64,000 nucleotides of DNA from Strongylocentrotus purpuratus (GCF_000002235.5 NW_022145605.1:34233078-34297077), one strand, 5' to 3'. Positions 44,516 through 55,130 are shown, counted from the first letter of the stretch. Made by a program: numbers and translations. Notes: a model not told the origin generated them from the letters alone.

Positions 44516-44929
44516 TGTAATGTTATGAGCTGAAGTTATGCAGCACTCCTAATTTGAATATAACTTACACCTGTATGTGCTCATTGTTAAACAGCCATGC
44601 ACATTCATTCAGAAGCAACCATGCAGAAAGCACTCTTCAATACAGTACTCTTGGCACACAGAGTGTGTGATGTATTTAATGAGTAATTAGCCATGCACAC
44701 ATTCAATCCTCATACACTGCCTTATGTACTGGACATGTGAGAGTGGTAAGTTGCACTTGACCACTAGCATGCACAGCATAAGCATGATGTTTTAGTTACA
44801 CCAATAAACTCCTGAACCTCAAGCAAAGATATGTGGAGCTTATTACTTTCTTGACCCAGCTACATTTAGTAAAGTACTAACCAAGAAGTCTACATAACAA
44901 GTCTACATAACAAACCCACTATTTTTGAC
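44516..44929 (+). repeat. 3' LTR
   Basis: About 414 bp and almost the same as the 5' LTR. The length difference is a short tandem repeat of GTCTACATAACAA near the end. Confidence 0.9.
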
Positions 44930-45180
44930 TTGAACATCCTGGAGGATATCCTAGATTTTGAAGTGGAAATAAAAAGATGTTTGCTGCTCGACCAGATTCA
45001 TGTTAAAGCAGAAATTCTTCACGATTGAGGAGGACAAATTCAGGTAGAGAAAGATGATGATTATGACGTGTATAGCAAATAAGACTGTGGACAAACATGA
45101 ACATCCTGGAGGATATCTTTAAATCTAGAGTGGAAAGAAAAGATGACATCTCACATCTACCACTCAACAGAATCAAGATC
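44930..45180 (+). repeat. Local tandem repeat flanking the LTR element
   Basis: TGAACATCCTGGAGGATATC occurs at about 44931 and again at about 45099. GATGATTATGA...TAGCAAATA occurs at about 38810-38832 and 45056-45080. The second copy shows the sequence without the insertion. Confidence 0.65.
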
Positions 45181-46740
45181 ATATATTTATATTTATGGTG
45201 AACTGTCTTGCATGTACCCGTTTGTTTGTTTGTTTTCCTGTCCGCTGCCAGTCTACACAGCGGCTGTAGAGTCGCTCAAGTCGCGAAAAAGCTGAAAAGT
45301 GGGTGGAAGGGGCGTACATGGCAGGGGTACCTTTCCTGCATGCCTAGGAAATTGCTGACAAACGCAGACAAAAAACTCATCAATGTCTGAAGACGGTCAT
45401 CATTTCCGTATAAAGATACTAGGAAGCCAGAAAAATGTGGGGGACATGTCGTCGTCCCCCCCCCCCCCCCCCCCTCCCTTGTCAGATTTGTGTCCATGCT
45501 ATTTCAAAATTACATGTATTTTATTCATAGATGATGCAAATTCAAAAATGCTAGACCTGATTTGAATAATGAAAAGTAAACAAAAATATATGGTAAAATC
45601 TCATTACTTTGAAGTGGTTTAATGAAGAGAAGAATGGAACTCAGAGTGAGATTAGAGTAGATTTTTAGTGAATATTTGTTCACTCATTTCATTTCACTCA
45701 TTTTGGAGTAACCTCAGGGATCACTCGTGAACCCTGAGGTCAATCTAAAATGAGTGAAAAGATGTGTACGTTCGCACCAAATATAAGAGGAAGAAGAAAG
45801 GGGAAAAGACAGAAAAGAACAGAAAAAAGGAAAACGAAAGAAAGAAAAAAAAAGAAAGAAGAAATAAAAAGAAAGAAAGGTAGAGGGAAATAATGAACTA
45901 AAAATAGGATGAAAACATTACAAGATAGGAATATCTAAAAAAAAAAAAAAAAAAAAAAAGAAAGACTGGAGAAAAAAAAAAGAAACGGGAATATAAAAAA
46001 AAAAAAAAAAAATTGGGATGAAAAAGGAAACTAAAAAAAAAGGATAAGAACTGCAAAAAGAAAAGAAAGAAAAAAAAAATTATACCCTGAGGGAAAAACC
46101 CCTGAATTTACCAATATGCCCCTACACTTGGATCATGATTTATGAATAAAAAGTTACCCCCCATAGCCCCATAACACATCTTACAAAGTATTCATAAGTA
46201 TAGAATTCAGAACCATTAAAATAAAAAATAAAATAAACACCATCATAGAAACAAACTACATAATCAAATCGATAAACAGAAGACCAATGTTTGATTTGTT
46301 CAAGATCATGATGATTAGAAGTTAGAATAACTCCAACAGGTTTATGATTATTGATATGATTATTAACTAGCGCTTGCCTGTACATACATGTAGACATGTT
46401 AAAATAATCTGGTACTAAAATCTGAAAAATGAAATGAGAAAACGGGAAAAAGACGAAATCTAATAATTAAAAGTCTTCTAATTCTACTAACAGGTAATAA
46501 ACTAAAATAATGCGTCAATGGGCATGCAAAACAAAACAAACTTGCAATAACAATTAAAACATCAAAAGCGAAAAGAGGGAATATGACTTAGCTTTAATCT
46601 GCTCGAGCTTCGAATCAAAATTGACTGCCTGATCTTTGGACAATGTAAGCCTCTTGACAAACCTTTGTGGCTGAAACAAGACTAAACACGATTAATCTCA
46701 TTTTTCAGCTGTGATGGCCTTGTCAAACGGCAAAGACAAG
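45181..46740. other. A-rich intergenic DNA
   Basis: No gene. A poly-C tract lies at about 45457-45474 and A/GA-rich low-complexity DNA at about 45775-46080. Confidence 0.6.
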
Positions 46741-46761
46741 GTCGTAACATTTTTAACATAT

Positions 46762-46822
46762 TATAACATGCATCTCTATGGCGGAAACTATTACCGCCAT
46801 AGAGATGCACGTTATAACGAAA
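46762..46822. repeat. Hairpin
   Basis: TATAACATGCATCTCTATGG...CGGAAACTATTACCG...CCATAGAGATGCACGTTATA: arms of about 23 bp around a short loop. Either a tiny MITE or a structured site. Confidence 0.7.
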
Positions 46823-47890
46823 TCTGAAGAAAAAATCTCGCGATAAACGAAAACGAGTGATGGAAAATGCTATGAAAATCTGCAAAATCGCCGTGGTTAT
46901 GGAATAACATTCAAGCAAGACACGAGATCGATGAGTTTAACTATTATAGTAGCCCAAAATATATTTATTGCACCATACAGTTGATTCCAAGTGCCAAAAT
47001 ATGGCATTTTATGGTTGGAAATCGACTTGATTCCGTAAGTGATATACATGTATCCCTATCACCCGAGCTCTTTCGGCCCGTACTGCCCAGTGTATCGTTC
47101 GCATCTATCGCTAGAAGCAGCCGACCACCAAAAATACAAATTATGATGTCGAGGCAATGATAGTGATAGATTTATCGATCTAGCACAGGCTGGGCCTCCT
47201 ATTCAGTTAGTGTGCAGCACAGAACAATCACATAATTGCCGCCATGCGTTATTTTTTTCGTTTGGCTTGGAATTGATTGCTTGAGGGGTATGAGCGAATT
47301 CACTTTGACCCAGTTGACAATGCGTTGTCATTGGAAATGACCAGATGCTAGCGTAAAGAACAGAGGCACTTTCGCGTGTGTGGCCGTATGTATGTGTAAG
47401 ATACAAAGTATTTTACACATAGTATACTAGTATAGGTATGGACGGTCTATGGACTCAAGGTATGACATGTTAAAAAAAAACGTCCAAATGTTAATGTAAA
47501 TGTCTCTATCTAGAGTTCTCTTGGACTAGTAGTAACTTAACAATAACAGTTTAAGTATGGGTGAGAAAACAAGCATCGATTTGACGATTTGACATAATCA
47601 TACAAGTCAATTTTCATCAAACTCAAACATGTCAAACTCAAGGCAGAGCAAAGCTTCTCATTTTCTCTACAACTCTGCTCAGTACTACGGCATTATCGTG
47701 AAATTAGGCTCTGAGGGACAGTTCGAACCGGACAACTTCCAACCAGCTAACAAGTCAAATCGCGACCGATATGAATCTGCACTCCGTCGCGTGTCTGCTT
47801 CCACAAACTAACAAAGATTACTTCTCTTTTTGGGAATATTGGGTTTTTTTTCGTCAGAACGAAAATTCTTAAAATGTTTCATTCCCAAAC
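46823..47890. other. Intergenic DNA, no supported gene
   Basis: A 60-codon frame at 47629-47811 (start MSNSRQSKASHFLYNSAQYY) has no known domain or splice evidence and is left uncalled. Confidence 0.4.
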
Positions 47891-47894
47891 TCCT

Positions 47895-48032
47895 CTGACG
47901 AAATAAACCTAAATAAATATGAGATTGGATTTATTTCGTCAGCGGAGATATAGGAATATTTTCCATATTCCTATAAACTCCTATGACGAAATAAATCTAA
48001 ATAAATATGAGATTGGATTTATTTCGTCAGAA
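47895..48032. repeat. Two palindromes with CTGACGAAATAAA ends
   Basis: TGACGAAATAAA.CTAAATAA and ATTGGATTTATTTCGTCAG form arms. The unit ATAAATATGAGATTGGATTT occurs at about 47914 and 48000. The nearby ATATTCC/GGAATAT words also pair. A short foldback repeat duplicated once. Confidence 0.7.
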
Positions 48033-48102
48033 TACTACAGCAAGAACCGCCCAAACAAAATAAACTGCATAATTATCAAGTAATTATGAAAAATAAATTT
48101 TC

Positions 48103-48459
48103 AACTCTCTTTACTTACTCGTGAAATAAGGCTCCGCCCTGTACAAACCTATGGAAGACGCTACATAGGTTTGTACAGGGCGGAGCCTAATATCACGAGT
48201 AATTAAAGAGAGATGAACTTCGCCAACTCTCTTTACTTACTCGTGAAAAAAGGCTCCGCCCTGTACAAACCTATGGAACATGCTACATAGGTTTGTACAG
48301 GGCGGAGCCATATTTCACGAGTAAGTAAAGAGAGTTGGCGAAGTTCATCTCTCTTTAATTACTCGTGATATTAGGCTCCGCCCTGTACAACTCTATGGAA
48401 GGCGCTATACATAGGTTTGTACAGGGCAGAGCCTTATTTCACGAGTAAGTAAAGAGAGT
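48103..48459. repeat. Triple hairpin forming one 357-bp palindrome
   Basis: Three hairpins of about 115 bp in a row (about 48103-48214, 48225-48339, 48340-48459). Each has arms of about 50 bp with CTCTCTTTACTTACTCGTGA (or a close variant) and GGCTCCGCCCTGTACAAACC. The first and third are inverted copies of each other, and the joining words GAACTTCGCC and GGCGAAGTTC also pair. The whole block is therefore a palindrome centred in the second hairpin. Confidence 0.9.
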
Positions 48460-49783
48460 GGAATTATTCAACTGTCTTAATAGTATACAGTTTTTGATTT
48501 TACTGATGATGTGTGGAAGCAATTTATGTGTTTTTGTCATCTTGCTATTGCGATTATAAAATTTGAAACGCTCTGCTCTAGACTCTAGATTCTAGCTATG
48601 TTTCCGTGATTCTTGTCCGACACTGTGATTATTGTTTCTAGAAAGTCTATGGGAAAACGCGTGGTGGAAAGAAAACCCAAGAAATCACCGCTTTTAAATA
48701 GAGTTTCGCATCGTAAACAAAGGAAATCCATTCAAGATTAGTAGACCGAGAAATCCATCGAAATTGCCGTAAGTTTGGTGCTGTGAAAATAGGAGTCCTC
48801 CAGGCCAGGCCCAGCTAGGACCTAAACCACGATATACTATAGCCAGTACTACTACTAGTTTGTCCAGCTTAACAGAAATCTGGGCATACATAAAAAAAAA
48901 GGAATAGTTTTCTCAACACATGACTACCAGACTACGTTGTTGTCTCAGAGTCAGAATAATGTGGCACAGAGCCTCAGAGCCGGGGTTTCAACCATGTTGA
49001 ACACAGTCCCACATATGGAAGTTTCTGTGAGTGTGAGTTGAAAGTTGGGGGGGGGAAATAAGGGGAAAAAAGTAAACTATCGTACTTCCTGTCATAACTT
49101 ATAAACTAAGGTCAGAACTAGAAAAGAGGCAATACAATTTTACCTTTTAAGAAGCACTCTTCTCGTCTTGCAGGATGTTTTGCAGCGAATAGGGGTCCGC
49201 TCCTCTGATCTCGTTGTGATAGAAGACATCACATCATCAGTATAGCCTCTGGTACATCGACATGACAGCGCAGCACATGCACATTGCATGTACGTGCATT
49301 TAGTATGCACTGATATATGGGGGTGATGACGTCACGATTTTTTGACAAAATTTTGTTCCAAAAGGGGTGTATATTTAACATGGAGCCAAAACTTTTTTTA
49401 AATTCTGTGTCAGTTTCTCACAAATACGAAAAAAAGACCCCCACATGTAATATAATGAAAATATAGAGCCTAGTTTTTTAGTAATTAAGAAAAAACATGA
49501 AGTCTCCACAATGTAGTTTTGTAACTACGCCAAATATAGGGAGACAAAATGTCCCTTTGATTATCTGCAATTTATTGACCCCCTCAATATAATGGACCAG
49601 GCTATGAAACAAGCGGGGAAAAACGGATGCAACCGATATGTGTTGAACTGAGCTGATCTGTTTGGAAAGTACGTAAAATACATGCTGAAACGTTAGGGAG
49701 ACACAAAATTGTCTCCCTATTCATTTTGTCTCCGTAATATACCTGCTCAAACCCCCTATTGTCTCCCAAAGGTACCATCCACG

Positions 49784-49825
<42 letters not shown>

Positions 49826-50040
49826 TGAGCGAAGATGGTGTTTTTCTCAAAAAAGTTTGTTCACAAATCTGACCATCTCTCATGAAGACCATCGAAATAA
49901 TGAAGCGAGCTGAGAGCATGCGGTGTTATCGCGTGAACCTTTCTGGTTTTTTTGCTGACGCCAATACTTCCACGACCCCCTCCCTTTACCTTGAGGCGTG
50001 TGGTCTACGGCTCAGCTCACACTTCTCTGCTCAGATTGGG
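48460..50040. other. Intergenic DNA
   Basis: No gene is supported. It holds (AT)n at about 49785-49820 and a TGACGTCA word at 49328-49335. Confidence 0.5.
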
Positions 50041-50051
50041 AATAACCTATT

Positions 50052-50327
50052 TTAGCTCCTTTCGAGAAGTTCACTAGAATGTATTATATTTCCTGCATCG
50101 GCTGTACGTGTCTTCAGGATAACACAATTGTAAATACTACTCTTAATTCTTAATCTAATCAAAACAAAAAAAATTCTATGCATACTTTTAACAGCTTGAA
50201 GCATGTCAGTGTCGAGCCTTGGCTTTGGTGTCTGGTTTTTAAAGCGTGGGCTGGTCTTCCCCTCCAGGGAGCTACCAGCCAGGGTCTCAGACCCCCAAAC
50301 TGCCACGGACAAGTTCTTTACGAACTC
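50052..50327 (-). pseudogene. BEN-domain fragment, copy 2
   Basis: Reads FVKNLSVAVWGSETLAGSSL, then EGKTSPRFKNQTPKPRLDTD and MLQAVKSMHR, the C-terminal half of a BEN domain (DNA or protein binding in chromatin factors). It duplicates 50340-50582 at an offset of about 180 bp and lacks the N-terminal half, so it is probably a dead duplicate. Confidence 0.6.
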
Positions 50328-50339
50328 TTAATTCTTAAT

Positions 50340-50582
50340 CTAAGAAGAAAAAAAACGTTCTATGCATACTTTTAACAGCTTGAAGCATGTCAGTGTCGAG
50401 CCTTGGCTTCGGTGCCTGATTCTTGTACCGTGGGCATGTCTTTCCCTCCAGGCAGCTGCCAGCCAGGGTCTCAGACCCCCAAACTGCCACGGACAAGTTC
50501 TTCACGAACAGTGAATTCGTAGTGGACGTCTTAATTTGTGAAAACCTGTCTTCTGGCATGAAGATGCCAAACCCGAGGAGAT
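50340..50582 (-). CDS. BEN-domain exon, copy 1
   Basis: After acceptor TTTTTTTCTTAG the frame reads DLLGFGIFMPEDRFSQIKTS, TTNSLFVKNLSVAVWGSETL, AGSCLEGKTCPRYKNQAPKP and RLDTDMLQAVKS, matching the BEN-domain pattern (LAVAVWG...TG...K..LD). BEN domains occur in chromatin regulators and in several mobile-element proteins. No first exon was found; LINE sequence lies just upstream. The frame continues past MHR into a poly-Phe tail, suggesting intron or degraded sequence. It is uncertain whether the gene is alive. Confidence 0.55.
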
Positions 50583-50689
50583 CTAAGAAAAAAATTACAT
50601 TAAACGTTAATTCAAAGGGGAAATTCAGCGCACCATCCCCCCCCCCCCCCCCAAAAAAAAAGGCTGCTGAGTAGTTTCCGCCACTATTT

Positions 50690-51000
50690 ATACATGATGG
50701 TCTATCTTTTTTTTTTACATTCAGCAAATTTATGGTCTTGTCCACATCTGACACATCTCGTATTTGCCCTGTTCTGAGCCATCCCTTGGCCAATGCATTG
50801 GCATTGAAAGCATCTCAATAGAGGGGGGGGGGGGTATAGTTCCATGTCAAACATTTGGTAGCACATGTTTACATTGCTGGGGAGGTTTGATTTATTGAAT
50901 GTGAGGATAACACTTCTCATTGGGATGAACTTTTCTTCACTTTCAATTGTCTTTACATTTGATTTTGACTCTTTTCGTTATTCTTTTAGCACCAGTTGCT
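50690..51000 (-). pseudogene. LINE ORF1 fragment with zinc knuckles
   Basis: The frame reads FIPMRSVILTFNKSNLPSNV...PPPLLRCFQCQCIGQGMA...RCVRCGQDHKFAEC, the CCHC knuckle layout of ORF1 proteins in Jockey/I-type non-LTR retrotransposons. Stops lie upstream and a poly-A-like run (AAAAAAAAGAT on the minus strand) follows. A fragment. Confidence 0.6.
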
Positions 51001-51188
51001 CCTAGGGATTTGCGTTGTCTGTCATTTCCGTCAGTACTCCGGAGAGAACCCCTCTGACAACCAGCTGCTTTTCTGCGTTGATATTAACTAGTGGGGAGTT
51101 CTTTGCGCTTCTCAGCACAGAATATCGGAGAGAGGTATTGGATCTTCATTGACAAAAACTCCCTTGTAGGAATTTTTGTCCTTGCATT

Positions 51189-51249
51189 CTTTTCTTAGTG
51201 AACCACGACAAGACTACGCTACAGATCCAAAGTTGTCATTGTCACGACA
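51189..51249 (-). repeat. 61-bp repeat, inverted partner of 59088-59150
   Basis: TGTCGTGACAATGACAACTT (minus strand) and about 40 more bases match 59088-59150 on the plus strand with few differences. It directly follows the LINE ORF1 fragment at 51250-51470. Confidence 0.7.
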
Positions 51250-51470
51250 TCTTTCGATTATATATTTCATCTCTCTTTCTCCTAGAGATGAGCCTAACTA
51301 TCATTTGGCAAGCTCCCCTTCCTCCTACTTTTGGCTTCCCCACCCGATAGCAAGCAGAAATGTCGTCTGGAGTGATGTTGACACCAACCTCTTCTGTCAA
51401 CTGAATTGTATGCATTGGCTCGATTGGAGCAGCTACTTTGTCATAACAGGGAAGCTCAGCTAGCTTTTGC
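51250..51470 (-). pseudogene. LINE ORF1 RRM-like fragment A
   Basis: Reads MHTIQLTEEVGVNITPDDIS, ACYRVGKPKVGGRGACQMIV and RLISRRKRDEIYNRKM, like the RRM-type middle of LINE ORF1 proteins. It stops abruptly at the 61-bp repeat. Related to the ORF1 at 58736-60880. Confidence 0.55.
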
Positions 51471-51479
51471 TTTCCCTTC

Positions 51480-51660
51480 TCCCTGTTTCCTTCTGCAGAG
51501 CTCGGCTTCCTCCAGCAGCTTGAAGTGTTTCTGCCATTTCCGTTTTTTTCGGTGGAGGTCTGTTCTCCTCACTGGCCTCACTAAAGCCATTTTCCTTTAT
51601 GTAGGGTGAATCTTCGGAAAAAAACCGTCGAGTGCCCAGGTAAATAACGTCGTTAGTGTC
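51480..51660 (-). pseudogene. Copy of a short basic segment (partner of 54945-55130)
   Basis: Reads MALVRPVRRTDLHRKKRKWQ and KHFKLL; the partner reads MALMRQVRRTDLHRKRKKWT and KHSKLL. A conserved basic helix of unknown function, present twice in this mosaic. Confidence 0.45.
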
Positions 51661-51699
51661 CTTGCATTGAAATTATTTGTGTAGCACGATCTATTAATG

Positions 51700-51910
51700 C
51701 ATTGTACAAATTTACTTGTCTTCCAAGTGAATCGTAGCTACGTTTATATGATGAAGGCGACAATATGCTATCAACAGAAGCCAGTGTTGATCATTATAGT
51801 TCATAGGCATTACTACCACTTCTTTGTTAAAGATTTTTTCTTTAACATTTCTTCTGCGGATTGCAGAAACAGCAATCTCTTCAATAGGCCTGTTGTTGTT
51901 GTTTTCATTT
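51700..51910 (-). pseudogene. Ulp1/C48 protease-like exon, copy 1
   Basis: After acceptor TTATTATACAG it reads NRPIEEIAVSAIRRRNVKEK, IFNKEVVVMPMNYNDQHWLL and LIAYCRLHHI. VVVMPMN...QHW is the histidine region of Ulp1-type (SUMO-protease fold) cysteine peptidases. The aspartate and cysteine regions are not seen. Nearly the same as 52906-53110. Confidence 0.55.
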
Positions 51911-52119
51911 CTGTATAATAAAACCAGATAAAGTACATACAAAGTAATCATACAGAGAAAAGGGACAAAATATCATTTGTATAGACCTCTCATCACACTT
52001 CCACACAAAATGTTACAACAAAAATACAAACCTCGATTAAGTTGCCTTTAACGGTCATTCTTCGCTTCTCTGGGCTTCCTCTAGCTTCAGACACAGTGAC
52101 GCTTTTAGGCCTGATAAAG

Positions 52120-52360
52120 CTATTTACAACTTCTTCATTCACGGAGCTGAAAACCCCTGTTGGACTGATCCAAAGCCAGGGTTAAATCCTTAGAGGTAGG
52201 GGAACCCTCTTTCAGCAAATGCCCCATTTCTATATACTCCCCCTTCCAAATCCGCACACGCATAGATTGCTGAATGGTCAAGCCTAACTCCTCGCAAATG
52301 CCACGCTGCATGCACAGAAGGCCTGGCTTCGATAATCGGGGCATTTTACTAATGCCTTAT
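52120..52360 (-). pseudogene. Protein segment MPRLSKPGLLCMQRG, copy 1
   Basis: Reads MPRLSKPGLLCMQRGICEEL, GLTIQQSMRVRIWKGEYIEM. Partner of 53228-53551, with which it shares EEVVNSFIRPKS and TVSEARG in a shifted frame after a small length change. It probably lies just 5' of the Ulp1 exon. Function unknown. Confidence 0.45.
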
Positions 52361-52860
52361 GGTCACCTATGGTGACCTATGGTCACCACAGATTTCGGAC
52401 TTGGCGCTACTAGTCTCCTTAATAGTGGGTCTCCTGACACTTCTTTCTGGCCCTGCAAACTTACTGTTGCTTGAGGGTTCTCTCGGGGAATCACTGACCC
52501 GGCACATTGCACATTGCATCTTGTCATGGTTTGACGTTGTTGAAGTCGGACCCTTGTCACCACATTCAAGATCATTTGTGTTAACATTATTAATGTCCTT
52601 TGTAGGGCCTTCGTGCATAATATTCCTCTGGGTACCAAAATCACCACAAACATCAAACATGGCTTTTTTGGATTCCTCAATTTCTTCTGTCTTACAGGAA
52701 GACGTAATCAGGCTAACTATCTCATCAGTAGAACGTATCCAGCAATAATAACCCAGATTTTAATTGTGTCAATTTATTGGGGAAATGTTCTGAGTAGTAA
52801 GGGAGAAAAGATGGTCCAGTCTTGGGAATCATGGAAGAGAAGGGTCTATGGCTAAAAGAT
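52360..52860 (-). other. Spacer between the duplicated Ulp1 units
   Basis: Holds a Cys-bearing frame (MQCAMCRV...) on the minus strand with no recognised domain and the words GGTCACCTATGGTGACCTAT at about 52361-52380. Confidence 0.35.
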
Positions 52861-52905
52861 GCATTGAAATTATTTTTGCAGCACAATCTATTAGCGCATT
52901 GTACG

Positions 52906-53110
52906 AATTGACTTGTCTTCCAAGTGAATCGTATCTGTGTTTATATGATGAAGGCGACAATATGCTATCAACAGAAGCCAGTGTTGATCATTATAGTTCA
53001 TAGGCATTACTACCACTTCTTTGTTAAAGATTTTTTCTTTGACATTTCTGCTGCGGATTGCAGAAACAGCAATCTCTTCAATAGGCCTGTTGTTGTTTTT
53101 GTTTTCATTT
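52906..53110 (-). pseudogene. Ulp1/C48 protease-like exon, copy 2
   Basis: Same acceptor and same reading as copy 1: NNNRPIEEIAVSAIRSRNVK, EKIFNKEVVVMPMNYNDQHW, LLLIAYCRLHHI. The two copies are about 1.2 kb apart as part of a tandem duplication (about 51660-52360 and 52863-53520). Confidence 0.55.
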
Positions 53111-53227
53111 CTGTATAATAAAACCAGATAAAATACATACAAAGTTAGAGAAAAGGGACAAAATATCATTTGTATAGACCTCTCATCACACTTCGACATA
53201 AAATATTACAACAAAAAAATACAAACC

Positions 53228-53551
53228 TCAATTAAGTTGCCTTCGACTGTCATTCTTCAGGCTTCCTCTAGCTTCTGATACGGTGATGCTTTTTGGTCTG
53301 ATAAAGCTATTTACAACCTCTTCATTCACGGAGCTGTAAACCCCTGTTGGACTGATCCAAAGCCAGGCTTGAATCCTTAGAGGTTGGGGAACCCCCTTCC
53401 AAATCCGCTCATGCATAGATTGCTGAATGGTCAAGCCTAACTCCTCGCAAATGCCACGCTGCATGCACAGAAGGCCTGGCTTCGATAATCGGGGCATTTT
53501 ACTAATGCCAGTAATGGTGGTAGGAGCATCAATTAACTGAGGGGAGGTCAA
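53228..53551 (-). pseudogene. Protein segment MPRLSKPGLLCMQRG, copy 2
   Basis: Open for about 107 codons: SPQLIDAPTTITGISKMPRL, SKPGLLCMQRGICEELGLTI, AWLWISPTGVYSSVNEEVVN, SFIRPKSITVSEARGS. I do not recognise the family. Its conserved pairing with the Ulp1 exon in both copies suggests they belong to one coding unit. Confidence 0.45.
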
Positions 53552-53639
53552 GGCACTATGATTTAACCTGACCCCACCCTCTTCATGCCTTTCACCACAT
53601 CAGGCACTATTCAAAGGTACTTTGTTAATCTTCGTCTCA

Positions 53640-54022
53640 TCTTGTTTGCCACTCCATGAATTCCCTCCTGGATGTATCTTGATGATCTGTCGCTGCACAG
53701 CCTCGGAGTAGTGAAGCGGCTGAGCGTTTCACGGGATATTCCTCCCACAACTTACAGAGTCGAGCCTGACTGGTTCCGTAGGCTTTCCTCTACACCCTGA
53801 CTAGACGCCTCTCTGTCCGAAGTCGCACCTGCAGGGTGACGACAAACCGTGCCTCTTTGTGCATCTCTGCAGCTAGTCGGTAGATTCCAAGGCGCTGACC
53901 CAGGCAGCTGTTTATTCGGTGGTGCCATCCTTCAACGTCGTTGTTAGCCCGCACTGCTTTGCCGTAGACAGACCACTGAGCCGACTGGAATGGTCCGTTG
54001 ATCCACTGAGTCTTGACGTACA
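53640..54022 (-). pseudogene. MULE transposase C-terminal fragment, copy 1
   Basis: Reads YVKTQWINGPFQSAQWSVYG, KAVRANNDVEGWHHRINSCL and GQRLGIYRLAAEMHKEARFV. W-x-N-P..W-x-V......TNN-x-VEGWH is the C-terminal signature of FLYWCH-associated Mutator-like transposases in animals. The rest (LCKLWEEYPVKRS, LRGCAATDHQD) runs on in another frame. Only the end of the transposase is present. Confidence 0.65.
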
Positions 54023-54619
54023 AGAAGAAGTGAAATTTGAATTTGGAAAGAAAAACAACATAGATTTAGTAAATTATACATTAAATGGTACACTTTTGAT
54101 TAGTGTTGCTAGCTTGGATGATGCTAAGGGTTGTCTATTATGCCCAGAGCTGCCATCCTTTCTAAGCACAAATTAGTACACAAATTACGTCGTAACGCAG
54201 CACGAATGCATGCTGCAACCGATACTTTTTCAATACCAGTAGGTACAAGAAAGTAGCTGCATACCTTTTTTTCTGTCTCTCTTGCGTTTGCTTGCTCTCA
54301 CGCGGTGTCGCCTCACCCCCTGCTTTTTTTTTTGTTGGGCATAATGTGAATGCGACCTTGGTAAATCACTGAAAGAGTAGGAAACTCAAAAAGTAGTGGA
54401 GCATACAGAAACATATGGAATTAGGACTTGGGTCGATGTATTTGGTCTGTATTGGTTGGGTGGAAGTGGAAGGTGGAGGTGGAGGTGGAAGCTCAGCTAG
54501 CTTTCACCCTGTATCCTTCTTTCTTATGATTAATTTTTGTATTCATTTATTTCCACATACAGGCAGAACACCCCAGTCAGCACAGCTGTTTTCAAAGGGG
54601 TCCAATTAAAACACATGTA

Positions 54620-54935
54620 TATACATGTAGCACTTTTATTACAAAAGAAACAAGACAATAAATAAATTACAAATAAATAAATAACACTACATTGCACATA
54701 CAAAATCAATGAAATGTAACATTAAATCAAATGGACAATAAGTTTATTAACACACCCTCCCACCCACCCACCTAGAAAATTATACATAGCAGGCCCCTAC
54801 CCTATTCCAGTACATGTACATTGTCTTTAAAATGCATCACGTTCAACAAAGTATTATTCTGAATTGACTTCAATCTTTTTTTAAATAATTTAATTGATGA
54901 GCTCAATTTAGTATCATCAGAAAGACTATTCCGTA
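54620..54935 (-). pseudogene. LINE 3' end
   Basis: The frame LLRNSLSDDTKLSSSIKLFK and KRLKSIQ resembles the last residues of Jockey/CR1-type reverse transcriptase ORFs (N-L-P-D-x-I-K...FK-x-x-LK). A 3' tail rich in TTATTTATTTG follows. The upstream reverse transcriptase is missing. Confidence 0.5.
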
Positions 54936-54944
54936 ATAAGCCTC

Positions 54945-55130
54945 TTTGGCTTCCTCCAGCATCTTCAACGCCTGCAGCAGCTTGGAGTGTTTTGTCCATT
55001 TCTTTCTTTTTCGGTGAAGGTCTGTTCTCCTCACCTGCCTCATTAAAGCCATTTTCCTTTCTATAGGATGAATCTTTGGGAAGAAACCGTTGATTGCCCC
55101 AGAAAATAAACTTGTTAGTGTCCTTACAGT
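54945..55130 (-). pseudogene. Short basic segment (partner of 51480-51660)
   Basis: MALMRQVRRTDLHRKRKKWT and KHSKLLQALKMLEEAKEA; see the partner entry. The sequence just before it (IYWG/FWGNQRF-like) is also shared by both copies. Confidence 0.45.

Larger units (their letters stand above)
38847..44929 (+). mobile_element. Ty3/Gypsy LTR retrotransposon, looks whole
   Basis: The 5' LTR (38847-39247), a primer-binding-like TGGTGGCAAGCGG at 39249, one long gag-pol frame (39522-43595), a purine tract AAGAAAGGGAGA just before 44516, and the 3' LTR (44516-44929). The domain order protease, RT, RNase H, integrase is that of Ty3/Gypsy; there is no envelope-like frame. The lineage may be Mag/SURL-like, the kind first described in sea urchins, but that needs a tree. 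The LTRs are nearly identical, so insertion is recent. It landed in one copy of a local tandem repeat whose other copy lies at 45050-45150. No obvious breaks are seen. Confidence 0.92.

Noticed and set aside
47629-47811. 60-codon plus-strand frame
   Set aside because: No domain, no splice signals, length expected by chance.
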